Source: UBA6382 sp963631415
Lineage (GTDB): Bacteria > Bacteroidota > Bacteroidia > Bacteroidales > Bacteroidaceae
Assembly: GCA_963631415.1 (NCBI GenBank)
Contig: CAVGQS010000104.1
Coordinates: 1-9,041, forward strand
Direction: 5' to 3'
DNA length: 9,041 bases
The translations under genes and the position numbers were made by a program. Position 1 is the stretch's first letter, and each line of letters begins with the position of its first letter. The notes below the pieces were generated by a model. That model did no database searches. It saw only the letters and a program-made list of their open reading frames with translations, and was not told the DNA's origin. Of this stretch, positions 1 through 6,427 are shown piece after piece.

Positions 1-8
1 CTTTGTTT

Positions 9-46
9 CGCCCGAAACGTTGCAGCGTTTCGCGGCGAGATTTTTT
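9..46 (+). terminator. Terminator-like hairpin at left window edge
   Basis: CGAAACG (13-19) pairs with CGTTTCG (26-32) around a six-base loop. The stem extends through CGCC (9-12) and GGCG (34-37) across a single bulged C at 33. The right arm is followed by AGA and six T. The T-run lies on the plus-strand side, so it would end a plus-strand transcript entering from outside the window. On the minus strand no T-run follows, so it is unlikely to serve the ATPase gene. No upstream gene is visible, which limits confidence. Confidence 0.5.
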
Positions 47-73
47 CGCCAAGTCCGCATAAAATTTTTTTAA

Positions 74-144
74 GTCCTACTTTTCAATCGCTCAAGTGCT
101 TCTAAAAAAATCTTAAGTGCGCACGGGGCGTAACGCGCTGAAAA
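74..144 (+). repeat. 71-bp dispersed repeat, copy 1
   Basis: This segment aligns without gaps to the reverse complement of 8971-9041, with 60 of 71 positions identical by hand count. The first 19 bases (GTCCTACTTTTCAATCGCT) and the last 16 (CGTAACGCGCTGAAAA) are identical between copies, and the middle is more variable. Similarity drops to about chance after 144. The copy sits 121 nt past the stop codon of the minus-strand ATPase gene. Read in that gene's direction it begins TTTTCAGCGCGTTACG, exactly as copy 2 does after the rhamnosidase gene. No coding potential is seen. It may be a dispersed intergenic repeat or a 3'-UTR element; the family is not recognised. Confidence 0.8.
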
Positions 145-265
145 CTAAGCGAAAGCAAAAAGACCTCTCTCTGACCCAAAACGCTCTCTCAATTCTCTCC
201 TAAGGGAAGTGGGAGACTTTTGCGTATAGTTGACATCCTTATTGAATGGCAATCGTAAGGCACAG
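145..265. other. CT-rich spacer after the ATPase gene
   Basis: This is non-coding DNA between the ATPase stop codon and the dispersed repeat. The plus strand is rich in CT runs (CCTCTCTCT, CGCTCTCTC, TTCTCTCC). A short pairing of TCTCC with GGAGA is possible around 196-216, but no T-run follows in either direction, so no terminator for the ATPase gene is supported. Nothing else is recognised. Confidence 0.5.
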
Positions 266-1708
266 CTAGGCGAACAAGTCGTCGATGCGGATTTCTTTCT
301 GCACTATTCCGCTGTGTTTGCCGTAGGCTACGCCGTATGTGGTTATCATCGTGAGGTGGATGGTTTGGCGAGGGGAGAGGGTGGATCTTAGCATCTCCAC
401 GCGACGTCGCAGCTTTGCCTCTTCCTCTTTGTCGATGACGTATGGAGCTTGTGCAAACTTCATCTCGCATAGGTTTACGACATTGTCGTTGCGGACGATG
501 AGCAAATCTATCTGTGCGCCATCCTTCTCGTCATCGCCCTTTATGCTCCAAGCTGACAGAGAGGACTGCACCCCTGCGATTTGCAATGCGCGCTTTATCT
601 CTATGCTGTGCTGCCAACACACTTCCTCAAATGCCACGCCGCGCCATGCGTGCATGATGTTGGAAGTGGCATTGTCGCTGACGAATGCCGTCTCTTTGCC
701 GTTGGCTTCCACATATTTCAGCCAGAAGAGACAGAAATTGTCTGTCAGCTTATAATATTCCGTGGTCTTGGGTTGGCCGTAAGGATTATATCGCGTGATA
801 AAATCGCTTTCTGCCAGTGCCGCCAGTGTGTTGCTCAGCCCGCCGCCCAAAGGAATCCCAGTAGCTTGGCTTATATCTTCCCGGGTAAATCCTGCATGTC
901 GGGAAGCCAACAGGCGCACTACTTTCTTGCTGTCTTCCGGCTTGCAGAATATGGCTGCGAAGAGTCGGTTGAACTCGTCTTTCAGGCGTGGTCTGGAGCC
1001 AAAGAGGATGCGGTCGGTATTTTGCTCAAAGCTCATGCCTTTTTGGAAGTACCCCAAATAAAAGGGTATTCCCCCGAACACCATGTAGCTTTGCAGAATA
1101 TCATAGCGGCTCATCTCAATTCCTGCATAGTCGAAATATTCTTCGCACTCCTTTAGGGTAAAGGGTGAGAGTTTTATCTCGGCAGTCAACCTGCCATAGA
1201 GCCCTCCTTTGTTGCGCGAGAGATTGCGGAGTATCCATGACGTTGCGCTACCGCATACAATGAGCATTATATTGTCGCGGCCGCTGCACCATCCGTTCCA
1301 AAAGCTTTCGAATGCTGGCAGGAAGCCCGAGCGCGGCGTTTCCATCCAAGGCAATTCGTCAATGAATACCACCTGGCGCTCTCCGTTGTCCTGGTTCTGC
1401 AGTAGTTGCTCGAGCAGGAAGAATGCCTCCATCCACGTCTTGGGAGCCTGATACCCCTCAAGACCATAATTCAGCAAACTATAGTAGAAACTCTCCAGTT
1501 GCATTCGCATACGCGCGCTGTCACTATTCTGGTCAACAGGCGACACGCCTGTATGCTGGAACGTAAAACGTCCCTTCAGTGCCTGCTTGATGAGAAATGT
1601 CTTGCCAACTCGTCGTCTCCCATAAACTGCGACAAACTCCGGACGGTCACTATGGTATAGTCTTTCAAGTTCGGCAATTTCTTCTTTTCTTCCTACGATT
1701 GTGCTCAT
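266..1708 (-). CDS. AAA-type ATPase with C-terminal DUF234 / PD-(D/E)xK nuclease-like domain
   Basis: The 480-residue protein has the layout of the archaeal/Bacteroidetes ATPase_2 plus DUF234 family. The Walker A motif GRRRVGKT is at residues 30-37, Walker B RQVVFIDELPW at 111-121, and a sensor-like strand ending CGSATSW at about 148-158. A winged-helix-like segment (about 270-312) links to the C-terminal domain. There, D401 followed by E415-x-K417 (IDLLI, then LCEMKF) gives the PD-(D/E)xK nuclease pattern. The start ATG at 1708 lies about 13 nt below a good promoter. The gene stands alone and is more AT-rich than its neighbours, which suggests independent acquisition. These proteins are common, often multicopy and cytoplasmic, and their physiological role is poorly defined. 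A part in defence or mobile-element biology is inference only. The family call is strong and the function is unknown. Confidence 0.9.
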   Translation of the reverse strand: MSTIVGRKEEIAELERLYHSDRPEFVAVYGRRRVGKTFLIKQALKGRFTFQHTGVSPVDQNSDSARMRMQLESFYYSLLNYGLEGYQAPKTWMEAFFLLEQLLQNQDNGERQVVFIDELPWMETPRSGFLPAFESFWNGWCSGRDNIMLIVCGSATSWILRNLSRNKGGLYGRLTAEIKLSPFTLKECEEYFDYAGIEMSRYDILQSYMVFGGIPFYLGYFQKGMSFEQNTDRILFGSRPRLKDEFNRLFAAIFCKPEDSKKVVRLLASRHAGFTREDISQATGIPLGGGLSNTLAALAESDFITRYNPYGQPKTTEYYKLTDNFCLFWLKYVEANGKETAFVSDNATSNIMHAWRGVAFEEVCWQHSIEIKRALQIAGVQSSLSAWSIKGDDEKDGAQIDLLIVRNDNVVNLCEMKFAQAPYVIDKEEEAKLRRRVEMLRSTLSPRQTIHLTMITTYGVAYGKHSGIVQKEIRIDDLFA

Positions 1709-1721
1709 GGTCCAGTCAAAT

Positions 1722-1784
1722 TTGCCGCAAAGTTATAGAAAATGCCGTTTGCGGCAAAATATAGTAGGGTTTATTTTGCCGCAA
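1722..1784. promoter_or_regulatory. Three TTGCCGCAA palindromes at exact 27-bp spacing (candidate operators)
   Basis: TTGCCGCAA occurs at 1722-1730 and 1776-1784, with its reverse complement TTGCGGCAA at 1749-1757. Start-to-start spacing is 27 bp both times. Each is an odd-length near-palindrome (TTGC, central base, GCAA) set in T-rich and A-rich flanks. The first overlaps the -7 element and the second the -33 element of the ATPase promoter, so a bound protein would be placed to repress it. No regulator gene is adjacent. That they are operators is inference; the pattern itself is directly visible. Confidence 0.6.
1728..1758 (-). promoter_or_regulatory. Bacteroidetes-type promoter of the ATPase-nuclease gene
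   Basis: Read on the minus strand, TTTG (plus positions 1758-1755) is followed by 19 bp and then TAACTTTG (1735-1728). This matches the Bacteroides primary-sigma consensus TTTG / TAnnTTTG. The expected transcription start is near 1721, giving a leader of about 13 nt before the ATG at 1708. Confidence 0.7.
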
Positions 1785-1818
1785 GTGGCGTTTTTCCTCA
1801 TTTTGGGGGGGTGCTATA

Positions 1819-1834
1819 CCTTATATATATAAGG
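1819..1834. repeat. Perfect 16-bp AT-rich palindrome
   Basis: CCTTATATATATAAGG is its own exact reverse complement. It lies about 110 bp upstream of the ATPase start, just after a run of seven G (1805-1811). Its right half recurs as TATAAGGAAGC (1828-1838) and TATAAGGGAGC (1848-1858), 20 bp apart. It could be a protein-binding site or a cruciform-prone site; neither is shown. Confidence 0.6.
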
Positions 1835-1936
1835 AAGCGGAAATATTTATAAGGGAGCATAGAGGGGGGCGCGGCTATGACTGTACGCCTCGCGGGCGGT
1901 TGAGTTTTAGCGGACTGCAATGGATAGAAATAAATA

Positions 1937-2104
1937 AGGCAAAAACAAGGCACAAAAAAGCGGGCAAAAATAAGCACAACAAACATGGCAAAAAAGGGAA
2001 CAAATAATATGACGCCAAAAGGCACGTATAACATGGCACCAAAAGGCACATATAACATGGCACCAAAAGGCACATATAACATGGCGCAAAAAAAAGCGGG
2101 CGAA
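1937..2104 (+). repeat. 24-bp tandem repeat array, seven units, no indels
   Basis: Units begin at 1937, 1961, 1985, 2009, 2033, 2057 and 2081. The units at 2033 and 2057 are identical, that at 2009 differs slightly, and the outer ones are increasingly degenerate. All keep the 24-bp phase, so the array reads as 8-codon units in one plus-strand frame: RQKQGTKK, RAKISTTN, MAKKGTNN, MTPKGTYN, MAPKGTYN (twice) and MAQKKAGE. The last unit runs into the left arm of the operon terminator. Confidence 0.8.
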
Positions 2105-2131
2105 GCATTTCGCTTCGCCCGCTTTGTATAG
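1985..2131 (+). CDS. Possible small basic repeat peptide (48 aa)
   Basis: An ATG at 1985 opens a 48-codon frame ending in TAG at 2129-2131. It encodes octapeptide units of the form M-A-P-K-G-T-Y-N, then a tail AGEAFRFARFV. The product would be small, basic and rich in Lys, Gly, Thr and Asn, with no signal peptide or membrane segment. In favour of coding, several unit-to-unit differences are silent third-base changes (AAG/AAA, GGA/GGC, ACA/ACG, AAT/AAC) and the phase is perfect. Against it, no promoter or Shine-Dalgarno sequence is seen, the frame stays open upstream to 1934 without a start, and the tail is encoded by a terminator hairpin. It may be an eroded gene fragment or a non-coding array. 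I do not recognise the family. Confidence 0.3.
   Translation: MAKKGTNNMTPKGTYNMAPKGTYNMAPKGTYNMAQKKAGEAFRFARFV
2088..2125 (-). terminator. Rho-independent terminator of the mutAB operon
   Basis: AAAGCGGGCGAAGC (2093-2106) pairs perfectly over 14 bp with GCTTCGCCCGCTTT (2112-2125) around the loop ATTTC. On the minus strand the stem ends in a run of eight T (A-run 2088-2095 on the plus strand). It begins 72 nt past the mutB stop codon. In the plus direction only TTTG follows, so it would act more weakly there. Confidence 0.9.
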
Positions 2132-2166
2132 TTGCGTGCATTGTTGCGCCCGCTGTTGCGCGCGGT
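2131..2166. repeat. Three 12-bp GTTGCG direct repeats
   Basis: GTTGCG starts at 2131, 2143 and 2155, each unit being GTTGCG followed by five variable bases and T. A fourth, unphased GTTGCG is at 2189. The repeats lie in the 3' untranslated part of the mutAB transcript between the stop codon and the terminator. No role is evident. Confidence 0.5.
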
Positions 2167-2197
2167 CTGCCCGGCGGCAGTCGGCGCTGTTGCGGCT

Positions 2198-4363
2198 TTA
2201 TTCTGCCAGGAGCAGTTTCATGAGTTCGACGGCTGAGTAGGCTACCGAGGTGCCGGGGCCGAAGATGGCTGCCACACCGGCTTTGTAGAGGAAGTCGTAG
2301 TCGTTGACGGGGATTACGCCTCCGGCTGTCACCACGATGTCCTCGCGGCCGAGCTTCTTCAGTTCTTCTATCACTGCCGGGATGAGGGTCTTGTGGCCTG
2401 CGGCGAGCGAGCTGACGCCCAGTGCGTCGACGTCGTTCTCCACTGCCTGGCGCGCTGACTCTGCTGGTGTCTGGAAGAGCGGGCCCATGTCTACGTCAAA
2501 ACCGCAGTCGGCATAGCCGGTGGCTACCACTTTGGCGCCGCGGTCGTGGCCGTCCTGTCCCATCTTGGCTATCATGATGCGCGGTCGGCGTCCTTCCTTC
2601 TTTGCGAACTCTTCGGTCAGGCGGCGTGCTTCCTGGAAGTAGCCGCTGTCTTTGCTTTCTGCTGAATACACGTTGGAAATGGTTTTAATGACTGCTTTGT
2701 AACGTCCCACGACAACCTCGCAGGCGTCAGAAATCTCACCGAGCGTACAGCGCAGTCCTGCAGCCTTGACGGCGAGGTCGAGCAGGTTGTTTTTGCTCTT
2801 CTTGCCGTCCTTGAATTCCTGCACGCACTGTGTGATTTCTGCCAGCACAGCCTTGCAGGCGGCTTCGTCGCGGTTTTTGCGCAGTTCGGCCAGCGAGGCT
2901 TCCTGCTGCTTGCGCACGGCGGTGTTGTCGATTTCGAGAATGTCGATGGGGTCTTCGTGGTCGAGCTTGTACTTGTTGATGCCCACGATGACCTGCTTGC
3001 CGGTGTCGATGCGGCCCTGGGTGCGTGCGGCAGCTTCCTCGATGCGCATCTTGGGCACTCCGGTCTCGATGGCCTTGGCCATGCCGCCGAGCTTCTCGAT
3101 CTCCTCAATGTGAGCCCACGCCTTGTCGATGAGTTCCTGAGTGAGTTTCTCTACGTAGTAGGAGCCTGCCCACGGGTCGATGTGCTTGCACACTTGTGTC
3201 TCGTTCTGGATGTAGATTTGGGTGTTGCGCGCGATGCGTGCGGAGAAGTCGGTAGGCAGCGCGATAGCCTCGTCGAGGGCGTTGGTGTGGAGCGACTGTG
3301 TGTGTCCCAGCACGGCTGCCATGGCCTCGATGCAGGTGCGGCCCACGTTGTTGAAGGGATCTTGCTCGGTGAGCGACCAGCCGGAGGTCTGCGAGTGGGT
3401 GCGCAGTGCCATGGACTTCGGGTTTTTGGCTCCGAAGCTCTTGACAATCTTAGCCCACAGGAGTCGGCCTGCGCGCATCTTGGCGATTTCCATAAAGTGG
3501 TTGACGCCGATGGCCCAGAAGAACGAGAGGCGCGGCGCGAAGGCGTCGACGTCGATGCCGGCGTTGATGCCCGTGCGCAGATAGTCGATACCGTCGGCCA
3601 GGGTGTATGCCAGCTCGATGTCGGCGGTGGCGCCGGCTTCCTGCATGTGGTAGCCCGAAATGGAGATGGAGTTGAACTTGGGCATCTTCTGCGAGGTGAA
3701 CTCAAAGATGTCGGCAATGATCTTCATTGAGAACGCGGGCGGATATATATAGGTATTGCGCACCATGAACTCCTTGAGGATATCGTTCTGTATGGTGCCC
3801 GCCATTTCCTCAAGCTTGGCTCCCTGCTCGAGGCCCGCGTTGATGTAGAAGGCCAGGATGGGCAGCACGGCGCCGTTCATGGTCATCGACACCGACATCT
3901 TGTTGAGGGGGATGCCGGCGAAGAGCACCTTCATGTTCTCAAGCGAGCAGATAGATACTCCTGCCTTGCCCACGTCGCCGACGACGCGCTCGTTGTCGGG
4001 GTCGTAGCCGCGGTGGGTGGGGAGGTCGAAGGCTACGGAGAGTCCCTTCTGTCCGCTCGCCAGGTTGCGGCGGTAGAATGCGTTGCTCTCCTCAGCGGTG
4101 GAGAAGCCTGCATACTGACGTATGGTCCACGGGCGGAACGGATACATCATGCTGTAGGGGCCGCGCAGGTAGGGCGGAATGCCCGCGGCGAAGTCCAGAT
4201 GCTCCATGCCCTCCAGGTCTTCCTTGGTGTAGACGGGCTGTATGTCTATCTGCTCGGGTGTCTTCCAGTTGGCTGTTATGCCGTTTTCTTTTTGCCAGTC
4301 ATGGCCGTTTTTGGCCTCGATGTTGGCGTAGATGTCTATGTTGTTGAATGTTTTTCTTGCCAT
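2198..4363 (-). CDS. mutB: Methylmalonyl-CoA mutase large (alpha) subunit, B12-binding
   Basis: This is the catalytic subunit of adenosylcobalamin-dependent methylmalonyl-CoA mutase, which interconverts succinyl-CoA and (R)-methylmalonyl-CoA in the cytoplasmic succinate-propionate pathway. The 721 residues are full family length. The N-terminal TIM-barrel region (about 40-560) carries the family block RPWTIRQYAGFST (77-89). Y84, R202 and H239 (in ISGYHMQEAG) match Y89, R207 and H244 of the Propionibacterium enzyme with a constant offset of 5. The C-terminal flavodoxin-like domain has the cobalamin motif D604-x-H606-x-x-G609, where H606 is the expected lower cobalt ligand, followed by AGGVIP and FGPGTS. 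The ATG at 4363 follows the mutA stop by 3 nt, so the two are almost certainly cotranscribed and translationally coupled. A terminator lies 72 nt beyond the stop. No meaB, epimerase or decarboxylase gene adjoins. Confidence 0.97.
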   Translation of the reverse strand: MARKTFNNIDIYANIEAKNGHDWQKENGITANWKTPEQIDIQPVYTKEDLEGMEHLDFAAGIPPYLRGPYSMMYPFRPWTIRQYAGFSTAEESNAFYRRNLASGQKGLSVAFDLPTHRGYDPDNERVVGDVGKAGVSICSLENMKVLFAGIPLNKMSVSMTMNGAVLPILAFYINAGLEQGAKLEEMAGTIQNDILKEFMVRNTYIYPPAFSMKIIADIFEFTSQKMPKFNSISISGYHMQEAGATADIELAYTLADGIDYLRTGINAGIDVDAFAPRLSFFWAIGVNHFMEIAKMRAGRLLWAKIVKSFGAKNPKSMALRTHSQTSGWSLTEQDPFNNVGRTCIEAMAAVLGHTQSLHTNALDEAIALPTDFSARIARNTQIYIQNETQVCKHIDPWAGSYYVEKLTQELIDKAWAHIEEIEKLGGMAKAIETGVPKMRIEEAAARTQGRIDTGKQVIVGINKYKLDHEDPIDILEIDNTAVRKQQEASLAELRKNRDEAACKAVLAEITQCVQEFKDGKKSKNNLLDLAVKAAGLRCTLGEISDACEVVVGRYKAVIKTISNVYSAESKDSGYFQEARRLTEEFAKKEGRRPRIMIAKMGQDGHDRGAKVVATGYADCGFDVDMGPLFQTPAESARQAVENDVDALGVSSLAAGHKTLIPAVIEELKKLGREDIVVTAGGVIPVNDYDFLYKAGVAAIFGPGTSVAYSAVELMKLLLAE

Positions 4364-4366
4364 GGC

Positions 4367-6208
4367 TTAGATTCCCAGTTTAGCGTTAAACTCTTTGAGT
4401 GTCTGGAGCTGGTCCACACGCACATGAATGAAATTCTCTATGCCGGCGGCCTTGAGGTCGTCGCTGCAGGCGGGTGCGCCGGCAATGACAAACAGCGCGC
4501 TGTCGCCCACTGCCTTGAAGGCGGGGATGCCGTACTCGGCGTATTCGTCGTCGCTGGAGCAGAGCACCACGATGTCGGCGCCAGCCTTGCGGGCTGCTTC
4601 GGCGCCAGCCTCTACTGTCTCAAAGCCGAGGTTGTCCATCACCTTGTAGCCTGCGGCGGCAAGGAAGTTGCAGCTGAACTGCGCGCGAGCCTGTCGCATG
4701 GCCAGGTTGCCGATGGTGAGCATGAAGGCTACGGGCACCTTCTTGGCCTTCTCGGTGGCGAGGCGCAGGTTCTCGAAGTCGCTGGCGAGTCGGCTCGACA
4801 CGATGGCGGGTATGCCGTCGCCATTGTCGGCGCAGCTGTGGCAGGGCGCAATGGGCGTCTTGCCGTCGCTCTTCTCGGTGAAGTTGGGGAACTGGTTGGT
4901 GCCCAGTATGAACTCCTTGCGCTTGCCGGCGTTGGCGTGGCGCGTCTTGTTGGTTTCGCTGATCACGTTCTGCACCTTGCCGGCTTTGGCTTGGGCGAGG
5001 AATCCGCCGTCGTCTTCAACCGACAGGAACAGCTTCCATGCCTGCTCGGCGAGGGCGTCGGTGAGGTGCTCCACGAAGTAGCTGCCTCCAGCCACGTCCA
5101 CAATCTTGTCGAAGTGGCACTCCTCCTTGAGCAGCAGCTGCTGGTTGCGTGCTATGCGCTCGGCAAAGTCGGTGGGCGTCTCGAAGGTCTCGTCGAAGGG
5201 CGCTACCACGATGCTCTCCACTCCAGCCAGCGCTGCCGACATCGTCTCGGTCTGCGTGCGCAGCATGTTGACGTAGCTGTCAAACACGGTGAGGTTGTAG
5301 CTCGTGGTGGTGGCGCATACGTGCATCTTGGCGCTCTCCTTGCAGGGTGTGTATTGGTTCACGATCTGCGCCCAGAGCAGTCGGGCGGCGCGGAACTTGG
5401 CAATCTCCATGAAGTAGACGCCGTTGATGCCCATGTTGAACTTTATGTTGCTGGCGGCGACTTCGGGCGCGATGCCGGCGTCAGTCATTTGCTGCATGTA
5501 TTCGTTGCCCCAAGCCAGCGCGTAGCCCAGTTCCTGGTAGCTGTAGGCGCCGCTGTCGGTCAGCGTGGCTGAGTTGACGCCCACGGCGCGGAAGTTGGGG
5601 TAGTCGGCCAGAGCCTCCACGGTGTCCTTGATTTGCGCAACGACTGCCGAGGTGTCCTTGCCCTTGGTGAGCATTTTCTCGATGGGGTCGAAGTTTACGG
5701 AACCCGTGATGGCGTTCTTGTCGTAGCCCTTCTCAGCGAAGTAGTCGGCAAGGATTTTTGCCAGTTCGGCCGTGTGGCGCTGGCAGGTGGTGAAGTTGAG
5801 CTCCACGCAGTCGGCGCAGATGCCCTCAAGCAGCGTCTTGACATACTCGGGGCTCAGTTTGTCGGCCGGGATTGTGAAGCCCAGCGAGTCGATGCCCCTG
5901 TTGAGAATGTCCAGCGCCTTGGTGTTGGCGTCCTTGGGGCATTCGCACACGATGTTTTGGCGTACGCGCCACACGTTGTCGGCCTTGTTGTTGCCTCTCA
6001 CGTAGGGGAATTCGCCAGGAAGCGCATTGGTGGTGGCGAGGTCCTTGATGTCCCCTCTCTGGTAGAAAGGCTGCACGTTGAAACCCTCGTTGGTGCGCCA
6101 CACCATCCGCTTGTTGAAATCGGCTCCCTTCAGGTCGACTTGAATCTTGTCAAGCCATTCCTGTTTGCTGACGGGAGCGAAATCAGAAAATAGTTTCTTG
6201 TTTTCCAT
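4367..6208 (-). CDS. mutA: Methylmalonyl-CoA mutase small (beta) subunit
   Basis: This is the non-catalytic partner of MutB in the heterodimeric mutase. The 613 residues begin at ATG 6208 (MENKKLFSDFAPVSKQEW). The frame stays open far upstream, antisense to the next gene, but similarity to the family and the promoter at 6256-6286 place the start here. The barrel-like region (to about 430) keeps family blocks such as TPTDFAERIARNQQ and VDVAGGSYFVEHLTDALAEQAW. The C-terminal flavodoxin-like domain begins near 491. Where MutB has DGHDRG, this chain reads GNLAMRQARAQF from about residue 500, so the cobalt-ligand histidine is absent, as is normal for the small subunit. A linker CHSC at 456-459 is a minor curiosity. 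It is first in the operon and 3 nt upstream of mutB. Confidence 0.95.
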   Translation of the reverse strand: MENKKLFSDFAPVSKQEWLDKIQVDLKGADFNKRMVWRTNEGFNVQPFYQRGDIKDLATTNALPGEFPYVRGNNKADNVWRVRQNIVCECPKDANTKALDILNRGIDSLGFTIPADKLSPEYVKTLLEGICADCVELNFTTCQRHTAELAKILADYFAEKGYDKNAITGSVNFDPIEKMLTKGKDTSAVVAQIKDTVEALADYPNFRAVGVNSATLTDSGAYSYQELGYALAWGNEYMQQMTDAGIAPEVAASNIKFNMGINGVYFMEIAKFRAARLLWAQIVNQYTPCKESAKMHVCATTTSYNLTVFDSYVNMLRTQTETMSAALAGVESIVVAPFDETFETPTDFAERIARNQQLLLKEECHFDKIVDVAGGSYFVEHLTDALAEQAWKLFLSVEDDGGFLAQAKAGKVQNVISETNKTRHANAGKRKEFILGTNQFPNFTEKSDGKTPIAPCHSCADNGDGIPAIVSSRLASDFENLRLATEKAKKVPVAFMLTIGNLAMRQARAQFSCNFLAAAGYKVMDNLGFETVEAGAEAARKAGADIVVLCSSDDEYAEYGIPAFKAVGDSALFVIAGAPACSDDLKAAGIENFIHVRVDQLQTLKEFNAKLGI

Positions 6209-6255
6209 TGTGTTTTTATAACCGTTAATTAAGTTTGGTTCTCCAGTTCGGAAAC

Positions 6256-6286
6256 CAAAGGTACGTTTTTTTTGAATTTCAACAAA
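6256..6286 (-). promoter_or_regulatory. Bacteroidetes-type promoter of mutAB
   Basis: On the minus strand TTTG (plus positions 6286-6283) is followed by 19 bp and TACCTTTG (6263-6256), fitting TTTG / TAnnTTTG with the expected spacing. The start of transcription should be near 6249, giving a leader of about 40 nt. That leader is too short for a cobalamin riboswitch. Confidence 0.7.
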
Positions 6287-6314
6287 AAAAAAGGGTCGGG
6301 AAAAAGTTTTTGCA

Positions 6315-6322
6315 TACTTTTG
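6315..6322 (+). promoter_or_regulatory. Candidate -7 element for the rhamnosidase gene
   Basis: TACTTTTG fits TAnnTTTG on the plus strand and would start a transcript near 6329, leaving a leader of about 100 nt. No TTTG is found at the proper -33 distance, so this promoter is weaker or activator-dependent. It is divergent from the mutAB promoter, about 30 bp away. Confidence 0.4.
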
Positions 6323-6371
6323 CGGAATAAAAGAGAAAAGATTGCACGCTAAAACGAATAAAAATACTTTT

Positions 6372-6409
6372 TCTTCGGCGTCTCGCGCAATCGTCGCTGA
6401 CGCCGGAGA
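6372..6409 (+). promoter_or_regulatory. Hairpin in the rhamnosidase leader
   Basis: TCTTCGGCGTC (6372-6382) pairs with GACGCCGGAGA (6399-6409): 11 pairs including one U-G, with a 16-base loop. It ends 18 nt before the start codon. No T-run follows, so it is not a plain terminator. It might affect mRNA stability or translation; no known riboswitch class is recognised. Confidence 0.45.
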
Positions 6410-6427
6410 CATAAAACAAAATGAAAG

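Larger units (their letters stand above)
1709..2197. other. 489-bp structured spacer between the ATPase gene and mutB
   Basis: From left to right this spacer holds the ATPase promoter with three phased palindromes (1722-1784), a run of seven G (1805-1811), a perfect 16-bp AT palindrome (1819-1834), an 11-bp near-direct repeat (1828-1838 and 1848-1858), the 24-bp tandem array (1937-2104) with a possible small ORF, the mutase operon terminator (2088-2125) and three 12-bp GTTGCG repeats (2131-2166). I see nothing specific in 1859-1936. No RNA gene is recognised. Confidence 0.7.

Noticed and set aside
1937..2104. CRISPR array
   Set aside because: The units are contiguous 24-bp tandem repeats with no unique spacers, and no cas genes are present.
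1798..2141. Minus-strand frames with hydrophobic repeats (such as MLYVPFGA)
   Set aside because: They are the reverse reading of the 24-bp array, and they lie beyond the mutAB terminator. Third-base silent changes favour the plus frame if either strand is coding.
4367..4710. Inactivation of the B12 domain in the small mutase subunit
   Set aside because: Loss of the DxHxxG motif is normal for the small subunit of heterodimeric methylmalonyl-CoA mutases.
4013..5572. Plus-strand 519-codon open frame antisense to mutB and mutA
   Set aside because: It crosses the junction of two well-supported minus-strand genes and has the Val/Gly/Ala/His-rich composition typical of antisense frames in GC-rich genes.
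6209..6255. Cobalamin riboswitch ahead of mutAB
   Set aside because: The predicted leader is about 40 nt, with no room for a B12 riboswitch and no B12-box-like sequence.
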